Source: Stramenopiles sp. TOSAG23-6 | Taxonomy: Eukaryota; Sar | Direction: 5' to 3' | Assembly: GCA_900128565.1 (NCBI GenBank) | Contig: LT636253.1 | Span: 1-11,136, forward strand | DNA: 11,136 bases | Shown here: in pieces, positions 1 through 6,180 of the stretch | Position numbering within the stretch: position 1 is the first letter of the stretch | How the letters are laid out: every line of letters begins with the position of its first letter | Notes under the pieces: model-generated | Told to the model about the DNA's origin: nothing | Database searches by the model: none | Seen by the model: only the letters and a program-made list of their open reading frames with translations | Made by a program: the position numbers and the translations under genes

Positions 1-62
1 TTTTTTTTCGTACGAAATTTTGTACCTAACAAATTTCGAATTTAATTTTTTTTACACTACAT
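1..62 (+). repeat. Introner-like intron, 3' part (start cut by window)
   Basis: The core TACGAAATTTTGTACCTAAC lies at 11-30, preceded by a T-run. The 3' end appears to be TACACTACAT at 53-62, 32 nt after CTAAC. The same ten-base tail closes the intron at 10605-10741 in an unrelated gene, so it belongs to the intron. The exon that follows is open in frame. Confidence 0.6.
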
Positions 63-1685
63 GTTTCCTTAAAACAATGGAAAATTTAAATTTACGTAAA
101 AATAATATAGGGTGTAACCGACACCGACTTCGACCGAGCCAACTTCAAGAATTTTTACAAAAAAAATGTATAATTATTAACATAGATATTGCAAATCGTT
201 TATGTAAGTGTTTTTTCCGAAATTTTCATTTTTTTGAATTTTTTTTTGTACGAAATTTTGTACCTAATCAATTTTTTAGATTTTTTCAAAATATTTTTCA
301 ACATTATATGTAAAATGGCAGGGACATTTAGTGATGGCAGAGTTAGTTTTGAAGAGCTAAAGGCTGCTGTGAGAGGAGCATCATTAATAATGGATGTATG
401 TTTTAGTTTTTTTTCAAATTCCATTTTTTTTTTTTTTTGAAAATTTTGTACCTAACAAAAAAACATTTGAAATATTTTTCCAAAATACATGCGGAATCGT
501 TTCATATTTTATTAGCAAAAAAAGAAAATACTTTACATAAAACAAAAACCGAATTAGAAGCTCAAAATATAAAAAATATGGAAAATCATGCTGTTTTTAT
601 GAGTGAAGGAAAACAAAATCTAAAATATGAAATTCAGGATTTACAGACTCAACATGTATGTTTTATTTTTTTTTTTTTTTACCGAAAAAAAAAAATCGAA
701 TTTATTTTTCATACGAAATTTTGTACCTAACGAATTTTCAATTTTTTTTTTGAAATATTTTTCCAAAATACATGATGATATTATTCAACGAGTACATGAA
801 ATCAAAAGAAATGAATTTGAGAATTTAGAAAAAATGTATCAAAAACAGATTAAAGAAGCCACAGAAAGACATATAGGTTTTCTTTACGAATTTCAATTTT
901 TTTTTTTTTTTTCATTTTGAATTTCAATTTTTTTTTTTTTTTTTTCATTATGAATTTCAATTTTTTTTTCATACACAATGGTATACCTAACAAAATAACA
1001 CATAAAAGATATTTTCTTACAATGTATGTTGAATCTTTAATGGAAATAGAGCAGAATAAAGCATTTAGAACACATGAGGGTACATTTTATTTTTTTTTTT
1101 CAATTATATTTTTTCGTAGTTAATTTTGTACCTAACAAAAAACAATTCGATATAATTTTTCATTACACAGCTTTAGATAATTGGAGAAAAGGAAGAGACG
1201 AAACCGTCAAGCGGTTACAAATTTCCCATGGCAAAACATACGATTCAAAAAAACGATTTTTAGCATCAAAAAAACATGCAAAAATCAAAGCGTTAGAGAA
1301 GAAATTTCAACGTCAATTTGACACACATTCTGCATTATTGAAAAAAATGTATGTTTTTTTTTTTTTTTATATTTTTTTTTTTGCGTAAAAAAATGTTATA
1401 CCTAACAAAAATTGTACAATTTTTTTTATTTTAATTTTTTTTTTGTAGTACATTTTATACCTAACAAAAATTGTACATTTAAAAAAATATATTTTCATAC
1501 AAAACATTCATCAAACAAATATAAAACATAGATTAGAAGAAAATATTTCAATTTTACGGAATGAACGTGAGCTGTTGCTTTCTCAAATGAGGAAGGAAAT
1601 CAGTGGAAATTCTATTAAAAAGGAAGAAATTCAAGAAGTAAACAATTCATATGAAAACAAAACTATTTGGGAGTCTGATGTATAA
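63..1685 (+). CDS. EF-hand-like / coiled-coil protein, multi-exon, 5' partial
   Basis: Unrecognised gene of at least seven exons, about 63-203, 310-395, 491-655, 774-874, 1022-1079, 1171-1348 and 1508-1685, ending in TAA at 1683-1685. The 5' end is uncertain: the window opens inside an intron, although an in-frame ATG lies at 77. Exons 1 and 2 join as ANRLCKMAGTFSDGRVSFEE, which resembles an EF-hand with DG at loop positions 5-6 and E at 12 but without the first acidic ligands, so calcium binding is doubtful. The remaining exons encode a charged alpha-helical coiled coil rich in K, E and Q (e.g. KYEIQDLQTQH, KALEKKFQRQF, LRNERELLLSQM). Every intron carries the poly-T/CTAAC element, and several acceptors lack AG. 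Exon frames join consistently under the assigned boundaries; 875-1021 is the least certain junction. A structural or flagellar/cytoskeletal role is inference only. Confidence 0.6.
204..309 (+). repeat. Introner-like intron a
   Basis: The donor is GTAAGT at 204; the core GTACGAAATTTTGTACCTAA is at 248-267 (CTAAT variant) and the tail is CAACATTATAT ending at 309. Splicing there rebuilds the EF-hand-like segment in phase 1. An in-frame TTTTTTAG at 273-280 is a canonical alternative, but it would turn the family's shared tail into coding sequence. TATGTAA occurs at both ends of the intron. Confidence 0.6.
396..490 (+). repeat. Introner-like intron b, AT acceptor
   Basis: The donor is GTATGTTTT at 396, the core GAAAATTTTGTACCTAAC at 439-456, and the tail CCAAAATACAT ends at 490, 34 nt after CTAAC. 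The junction is phase 0. The first AG that would keep frame (CAG in exon 3) lies about 150 nt further on, so an AG acceptor is very unlikely. Confidence 0.7.
656..773 (+). repeat. Introner-like intron c, AT acceptor
   Basis: The donor is GTATGTTTT at 656, after exon end CAACAT. The core TACGAAATTTTGTACCTAAC is at 712-731, and CCAAAATACAT ends at 773, 42 nt after CTAAC. The junction is phase 0. The nearest frame-keeping AG (GAG) is about 45 nt into the next exon. ACATG occurs at both junctions. Confidence 0.7.
875..1021 (+). repeat. Introner-like intron d (boundaries uncertain)
   Basis: Three T-runs precede a diverged core, ATACACAATGGTATACCTAAC-like, ending at 991. The tail TTTTCTTACA ends at 1021. 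The donor is unclear (ATAGGTTTTC at 873-882; GT at 877). Solutions ending near 1018-1023 keep the frame, and so does a canonical AATAG ending at 1049, 58 nt after CTAAC. This is the least constrained intron here. Confidence 0.45.
1080..1170 (+). repeat. Introner-like intron e with canonical CAG acceptor
   Basis: The donor is GTACATTTT at 1080, the core TAATTTTGTACCTAAC ends at 1136, and the tail TTCATTACACAG ends at 1170, 34 nt after CTAAC. The phase 1 junction joins GAG-G to CT-TTA. Only the AG-ending boundary keeps frame here, so the splicing machinery also uses AG. Confidence 0.7.
1349..1507 (+). repeat. Introner-like intron f with two core copies
   Basis: The donor is GTATGTTTTT at 1349 (phase 2). 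A 23-bp block containing TATACCTAACAAAAATTG occurs twice, at 1396-1418 and 1455-1477, 59 bp apart. Ending at AAAACAT (1507), 42 nt after the second CTAAC, keeps frame. So does a canonical ACATAG ending at 1531 (66 nt), which is outside the spacing seen in the other members. Confidence 0.55.
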
Positions 1686-1892
1686 TATATAAGATTTCTT
1701 GTGTTTAAAAAGGAAGAAATTCAAGAAGTAAACAATTCATATGAAAACAAAACTATTTGGGAGTCTGATGTATAATATATAAGATTTCTTGTGTTTAAAA
1801 AGGAAGAAATTCAAGAAGTAAACAATTCATATGAAAACAAAACTATTTGGGAGCCCCAGGAGTCTGATGTATAATATATAAGATTTCGTGTG
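1615..1892 (+). repeat. 90-bp tandem triplication over stop codon and 3' UTR
   Basis: The units are about 1615-1704, 1705-1794 and 1795-1892. Units 1 and 2 are identical by eye. Unit 3 has a 9-bp insertion (CCCCAGGAG at about 1854-1862) and a substitution near its end. Each unit holds the C-terminal codons and TAA, so only the first copy is translated. Confidence 0.9.
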
Positions 1893-1994
1893 AATAGTGT
1901 GAATGGGCTAAATAGTATATAATCTTATATACGATAACTATTGCCAACGGCATTGTATTCATTGAACCAAAACATTTAGAAAAAAAAAAAAAAG

Positions 1995-2000
1995 AATAAA
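1995..2000 (+). terminator. Candidate AATAAA poly(A) signal for the coiled-coil gene
   Basis: This AATAAA is the first clear hexamer downstream, but it is about 310 nt after the stop, so the assignment is weak. Confidence 0.25.
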
Positions 2001-2009
2001 AAAATTGTT

Positions 2010-2039
2010 TTTTTTTTCATACGAAATTTTGTACCTAAT
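2010..2039 (+). repeat. Orphan introner core between convergent genes
   Basis: A T-run is followed by TACGAAATTTTGTACCTAAT, the same core as in the introns. No donor or ACAT tail is visible nearby. It lies between the stops of two convergent genes, in the plus orientation. It could be a truncated copy or part of an intron in the 3' UTR of the upstream gene. Confidence 0.7.
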
Positions 2040-2069
2040 GAAAAACAAAAAAAACGTTTCGAACCTTAC

Positions 2070-2075
2070 TTTATT
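2070..2075 (-). terminator. AATAAA overlapping the RRP43 stop codon
   Basis: The minus strand reads TAATAAAGT, so the hexamer shares bases with the TAA stop at 2076-2074. The 3' UTR must be very short if this is the signal used. Confidence 0.5.
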
Positions 2076-2907
2076 ATTTCTTACTTGTTGTATTTAATAT
2101 ATCCATAACAGAACGAACTCGTTTTGAACTCTCTCTACAACACTGTTTCCATTGAGCATCATCTAAACCAGGGCCACCAGGTTTGTGTACAGCACAGATA
2201 TGCCCGAGTGAGTTGCGAACTATAGTGACTTTGGAATTTCCAAATAATTTTTCTTCCTTACCTGACAGATCAATAATAATTTTGTCATCAAATCGGCCAA
2301 AAGTTGACGAAATTGGTATATGTTTAATAGTCAATGGTGTTGATGTACCATTTGGTGTCATTACGATACATCCTGTTTCTTTATCTAATTCAACGCAAGG
2401 AATTCGTGTATTGCGCAATGCGGCTAAAGATGCAAGTAATGCACAGTCTTCAACGTTACCATCATGGTTTAAACACAACACATCAAGACGAATAATCCAT
2501 GAATGCTTTCCCTTATTGATACACAACGATTTCAAATCAATAGCCTCAGTACTTGAAATGCTTCGGGTAATAAACTGTGATAGAGTAATAGCTTCCTCTG
2601 GGGACGCACCTAACGTAAAGCGCTCAGCACAAATTGGCCACAACTGCACTTGAACATCAATTTCACCCTGATCCGCTGCATCCTGCTTTGGTTGTATAAT
2701 TTCAAGTTTTACACCAGCGACTACTGCAGTATTCCCGATGTATGCTAATGCAGAACCATCTGCTGTTGATATTGAACCTTCACTGACAGAAATGTGACGA
2801 ACGTCCAAGAGATTTCTTCCATCCGGTCTGACACTCTTCTCCACAAAACGACGATAAAACTTTTCTGGGTATATCCGTTGAAATGCAGCTACACTCTCAC
2901 ATGCCAT
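2074..2907 (-). CDS. RRP43: Exosome complex subunit RRP43 / EXOSC8 (RNase PH-like)
   Basis: Subunit of the six-member RNase PH-like ring of the RNA exosome, which threads RNA to the nuclease subunits for 3'-5' decay and rRNA processing in nucleus and cytoplasm. The protein has 277 residues, close to the animal EXOSC8 length. Visible signatures are FYRRF and RPDGR at about 17-31, GSISTADGSAL at 44-54, a GNT turn at 58-60, and the C-terminal HKPGGPGL near 242, which favours RRP43 over RRP42, RRP45 or RRP46. As known for eukaryotic ring subunits, it is expected to be catalytically inactive and structural. It is a single exon. The start is the first ATG, at an N-terminus that lines up with the family. 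The AATAAA at 2075-2070 overlaps the stop. The gene has no introner, unlike its upstream neighbour. Confidence 0.92.
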   Translation of the reverse strand: MACESVAAFQRIYPEKFYRRFVEKSVRPDGRNLLDVRHISVSEGSISTADGSALAYIGNTAVVAGVKLEIIQPKQDAADQGEIDVQVQLWPICAERFTLGASPEEAITLSQFITRSISSTEAIDLKSLCINKGKHSWIIRLDVLCLNHDGNVEDCALLASLAALRNTRIPCVELDKETGCIVMTPNGTSTPLTIKHIPISSTFGRFDDKIIIDLSGKEEKLFGNSKVTIVRNSLGHICAVHKPGGPGLDDAQWKQCCRESSKRVRSVMDILNTTSKK

Positions 2908-3114
2908 TTCAAGTATGCTTGTGAGTAATCTACAATAATAATAATAATATCTAAATTGTTTATAGTATAGTACAACTTGTACTTATCACAAAAACGACGT
3001 ACTTACTATAAGTTACTTCTTCACTATATTATTGATTGCATTGATCATCTCTCACCAAAATTTTCTACTGACTCATTTTTGAAGCATTTTTGAAAAACAA
3101 ACAAACATTTTTCA
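2908..3114. other. Spacer upstream of RRP43
   Basis: AT-rich spacer holding an ATA microsatellite (about 2935-2950) and a TATAGTATAG stretch. It may act as a divergent promoter if the small plus-strand gene at 3115 is real. No RNA gene was seen. Confidence 0.4.
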
Positions 3115-3340
3115 ATGATTTCTGTGGAGTTGGAACCCGGTAACAGTAACAAATTCAACAATGATAATTAACAATGATAATTTAGTATTTCTGGTAATAG
3201 TAATTACATATATGGTATAGTAGTAGGAACTATAGATAGGCCAAAAGGTGGCGGAAAACGACATGGAAAGCAAATCAGACAATGCTTTGAACATCAACAA
3301 AGATGACGTTTTTTATCAGAATTTGTCAGACTTAGACTAG
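3115..3340 (+). CDS. Possible two-exon micro-gene (41 residues)
   Basis: Unrecognised. ATG at 3115 opens a short exon to 3139, then GTAACAG starts a possible 100-nt intron ending in GATAG at 3239, with TTAAC as a possible branch site. Exon 2 (3240-3340) continues in frame to TAG. The product would start MISVELEPG and end FYQNLSDLD, and would be acidic and polar. Both ends are canonical GT-AG and the intron has no introner core. Short length and lack of any recognised family make this tentative; the stretch could be non-coding. Confidence 0.25.
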
Positions 3341-3405
3341 ACATCCATAATTTGTGCATGGAATTGCTAAACTAGGCAACACAAACACACTTTGTCAATT
3401 TAAAC

Positions 3406-3417
3406 TTTATTTTTATT
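3406..3417 (-). terminator. Two AATAAA signals overlapping the shifted-frame stop
   Basis: The minus strand has two consecutive AATAAA hexamers, at 3417-3412 and 3411-3406, the first sharing bases with TAA at 3418-3416. This supports 3416 as the true gene end rather than 3606. Confidence 0.5.
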
Positions 3418-4328
3418 AAATCAATATAATATCTTTGATATAATCACTTAATTTCTTATAATATACATGTTTAAGATGAAGATTAACTAAGTTATTTAGT
3501 TCATTTTTGTTTAGTACATAAATGTACGCTCGTCGGGCTCCTTTATACTTTTCGAAAATTCCTTCACCATATATTGGAACTTTCTTAGTTATTTTGTTTT
3601 GAATCTTAAATCCTTTTTTTTTTTTCAGGATAATATGCCCATAAAGTTGGGTTTAATACATGAAGGTTTTTTCTTTTTTCCTCAGCTTTATATCCATGAA
3701 TGTCATCCGGATTTGAATATATATACCATATTGGAAATGGATCTTTTCCTTTTTTATATTGTTTTATTGTATATGCTGGATTCAGACATTTTCTGCGTGA
3801 TTGTTTTGAATAGTGGATTTTCATTGCAGTTTTTTGACAATCCTCACAAGGACATCGTGTACCTATAATGCTTCCTCTGCAAGTTTCCAACCCCGCTTGT
3901 AATAAATATGGTATTGGATCAATTGTATGTGCTACTTTTGTTATGCTTTGTTGAATTATCTTGTCATTGTTTACTTTTTCAAATTCTGACTTATTATTTG
4001 ATAAAAATATTGACACCACATTTTTTAATTGCAGGAGTATGTTTTGTTCCGTGAAACGTGGTTTAATTGTTTTATTTATACGCGTACGTTGTTCTCCCTT
4101 TATGAGTTTTTTTACATTTTTTTGTACGAACGTTAGTATTTGGTTTATGTTTTTCATTTCTTCAAAATTCGTTCGTTCTTGTAATACGTTTTGCATTTTA
4201 TCCAGTAATGAAATGACGTATTTTTCCTTAGAAATTGCCTTCGGCACAGCTTTAACGGTTAGCACGTCATTTTCTTTCGCAACCGCCGGTTCTGCATCTC
4301 GAACTGCAACAAGTTTCTTATTTTCCAT
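3416..4328 (-). CDS. Hypothetical Cys-containing protein, frameshift at homopolymer
   Basis: Not recognised. The frame from ATG at 4328 runs 240 codons to TAA at 3608-3606. Its last sense codons sit on a 12-nt A-run (plus-strand T 3614-3625). Just past the run another frame (GFKIQNK...) is open for 65 codons to TAA at 3418-3416, where AATAAA follows at once. One base fewer, or two more, in the run would give a continuous protein of about 300 residues. The N-terminal half is Lys-rich and helical. Residues 150-181 hold a Cys cluster (C150, C159, C161, C164, C181, as CRGS..TRCPCEDC) that could bind a metal. The C-terminal part has aromatic-rich segments (PIWYIYSNPDD, LWAYYPE). It may be a sequencing error, a real frameshift or a programmed shift. 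Confidence 0.65.
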
Positions 4329-4692
4329 TTTACTTTATATACTGATATTTAATTTCACGATGTTTTTTGTAGTGTTTCATAAATGTTATATTATTGAAAT
4401 GTACATAATCTGAACGATAAAATATTTTATATTAGTTCCGCCAAAGTATTGCAACTACTTTTTTTTCGATAGAGTTCAAAAAATAAAGGTCCTTTGAAGT
4501 GTTTTTAAAACACTTCCTAAAAATATAAAACAAACCTGCTTTGCTTATAATATTGAAACTGTAAAAAAAACAAAAAACGAACAAGACAACTTTTTAGTAC
4601 TACTTTAATTCCACTTAACTTAGGTGAAATTCCTTCACTGTAGTGAGTGTATAATACTATAGAAATGAATCAGTAGAGAAATATAAAGTAGG
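4329..4692. promoter_or_regulatory. Divergent intergenic region with a 21-bp palindrome
   Basis: Lies between divergent starts at 4328 (-) and 4693 (+), so it should hold both promoters. A perfect palindrome with a one-base centre, GAAGTGTTTTTAAAACACTT plus C, spans 4496-4516. A smaller one, TCACTGTAGTGA, is at 4635-4646. TATAATACTATAG lies about 30-40 nt before the plus start. Confidence 0.35.
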
Positions 4693-5961
4693 ATGCGCAC
4701 AAGTAAAGAGATAGAGTCAGATACAACATCACAAAAAATACTGTTGAAAAGCCAAGGAAAAAAAGAACTTTCAGAGTTTTTCACAATTGTTCCACCAAAC
4801 ACTTTTCATCCTTCAACATTTTTTGTACCATTATACAATGGTGGTGTATGTAAAGTTGTTGTTCCTCAAGATGTACATCCTGGTGAAACAATTCGAGTCA
4901 TGAAAGAAGAAAAAACATTGATTGAACATCGATCTCTAAGAGGGTATAAATCTGGTTCCTCTACGCCAAATGAAGAAGATTGCGTTTGGTATTCACAAAA
5001 ATTAAATACTTCTCTTGACTTTTTGACTAGGTTACCATTACATTGTTGCTATCCACGTTTCTTTTCTTGTGTACCACCTATAAATACTAACGATACCTCT
5101 CAAAAAAAGTCAAAAACAACAAAAACAAAAACAAAATCAAGACGAGTCAATTTAGAGACAAAACAAATGATAAATGCAGAAATTTCTGTCAGGGCACCAA
5201 AGAATGTTAGAGGTGGCGAATTAGTCCGAATTAGGAAAATTAATGAAAATCAATGGGAAGCTAGTTCATTAGTTTCATCGAAAGATATTATATTTCTTAT
5301 ATGTATTGATATAGACCCTAACCCTAACTCTAAAAGCACAAATGAAAAACAAATACAAACCCTAACCCTAACTACACCGGATGGAAGAAAATTACGATTT
5401 TCTTTACCCACCCTAAAAGACCAAGAAGTACAGCACAGTAGACACCAAAATAAAAACATTTTACGAGTAAAAATATCAAAAAATAGTTATAACCAATGGA
5501 TTATTGACACACAACAATGTCAAATACCAATAGAAAACCCTAAAAAACCTAAAAAAAATAACAAAACTAAAAATCCTAAACAAAAAACACAAAAAATAAA
5601 AAAAATACCTAGATACGAAACGAATCAAACATATCAAATATCTCGAAAAAAAAACAAATCTGGATTTTCAACGGGAGAAATATCAATTATTAATAAAATA
5701 GTACACGAACGAACGCAAAAACAAAATTTTGAAAAGGTAAAAACAAATTATTGGGAAAACTCTCGCAAACGAATTTCGAATTTAGAAAACAAATTAGCCA
5801 CATCTGAGACTCGAAATAATGAACTTTGTAGGAGTCTTCGAGCAACTCGAATGGTTGAGTTCGAAGTAATGATGAATGAATATTTTGAGGAAATTAAGAG
5901 ATTGCGAGCTTTACTTGATCACCATAATATAGATTATCAGATAGTAGAGAAAGAGAGATAG
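4693..5961 (+). CDS. Internal-repeat protein with C-terminal coiled coil
   Basis: Function not recognised; 422 residues, one exon. Residues 41-70 and 161-180 share a pattern (KVVVPQDVHPGETIRV and ISVRAPKNVRGGELVRI), i.e. a beta-rich repeat around V.VP..V.PGE...V. A looser third copy may be at 221-262. Lys-rich linkers lie at 137-150 and 283-304. From about 340 the protein is a coiled coil ending near EFEVMMNEYFEEIKRLRALL, a style of segment found in ciliary coiled-coil/IQ proteins such as IQCE; this likeness is from memory and weak. ATG 4693 is the first in frame. AATAAA lies at 6017. Two telomere-like CCCTAACCCTAAC stretches sit in the coding sequence, and there is no introner. Confidence 0.8.
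   Translation: MRTSKEIESDTTSQKILLKSQGKKELSEFFTIVPPNTFHPSTFFVPLYNGGVCKVVVPQDVHPGETIRVMKEEKTLIEHRSLRGYKSGSSTPNEEDCVWYSQKLNTSLDFLTRLPLHCCYPRFFSCVPPINTNDTSQKKSKTTKTKTKSRRVNLETKQMINAEISVRAPKNVRGGELVRIRKINENQWEASSLVSSKDIIFLICIDIDPNPNSKSTNEKQIQTLTLTTPDGRKLRFSLPTLKDQEVQHSRHQNKNILRVKISKNSYNQWIIDTQQCQIPIENPKKPKKNNKTKNPKQKTQKIKKIPRYETNQTYQISRKKNKSGFSTGEISIINKIVHERTQKQNFEKVKTNYWENSRKRISNLENKLATSETRNNELCRSLRATRMVEFEVMMNEYFEEIKRLRALLDHHNIDYQIVEKER
5316..5372 (+). repeat. Two CCCTAACCCTAAC tracts inside a coding sequence
   Basis: Identical 13-bp tracts of the TTAGGG-type telomere repeat lie at 5316-5328 and 5360-5372. They are read in different frames, giving DPNPNS and TLTLTT, so the protein sequence alone does not explain the repetition. 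Confidence 0.8.
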
Positions 5962-6016
5962 ATATTTATATATGATACGTAGAGTACAAAAATTGTCCAT
6001 TATATACGTCATACCC

Positions 6017-6022
6017 AATAAA
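6017..6022 (+). terminator. AATAAA poly(A) signal of the 4693-5961 gene
   Basis: The hexamer lies 56 nt after the TAG stop, in the spacer between convergent genes. The rest of the spacer (6060-6180) is mostly T-rich on the plus strand and has no introner core. Confidence 0.5.
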
Positions 6023-6152
6023 ACAAATTATATATGTACGAATTTGATATAGATTTAGTCTTTAGAAATTCAGAAATATAGTATAATAATAATAATATTA
6101 AATTTTTGTTTTTTTTTTATTTTGTTTTTCTTTTTTTTTAATTTCTTTTGAT

Positions 6153-6158
6153 TTTATT
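6153..6158 (-). terminator. AATAAA poly(A) signal of the secreted-protein gene
   Basis: The minus strand reads TTTAATAAAATC, about 23 nt past the stop at 6181. Confidence 0.5.
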
Positions 6159-6180
6159 AAACACTTAATTAAAAGGCCCC

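Noticed and set aside
460-495. Recurrent peptide KYFSKIH in several reading frames as a protein motif
   Set aside because: It comes from the shared intron tail (GAAATATTTTTCCAAAATAC) and appears between unrelated proteins. It is intronic, not a domain.
656-773. U12-type AT-AC introns
   Set aside because: Sliding the cut can give AT...AC ends for introns b and c, but the U12 donor ATATCCTT and its branch site are absent, and the introns at 204-309, 1080-1170 and 10605-10741 do not allow AT-AC.
189-1123. Poly-Phe ORFs
   Set aside because: They are translations of intronic T-runs; only the exon parts are kept.
2605-2615. CCTAAC in the RRP43 gene as another intron core
   Set aside because: No T-run, no core palindrome, and it lies in conserved coding sequence.
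2183-2653. Plus-strand 156-codon ORF
   Set aside because: It is the antisense shadow of RRP43, whose family signatures are on the minus strand.
3112-3300. Minus-strand 62-codon ORF
   Set aside because: No recognisable features and low-complexity composition; it overlaps the better-supported plus-strand candidate.
3961-4413. Plus-strand 150-codon ORF and the plus ORF at 3599-3868
   Set aside because: Antisense to the minus-strand Cys protein. They have a Phe-rich, membrane-like composition typical of reversed Lys/Glu codons.
5316-5372. Chromosome end
   Set aside because: Only two short tracts inside an intact ORF, with genes on both sides.
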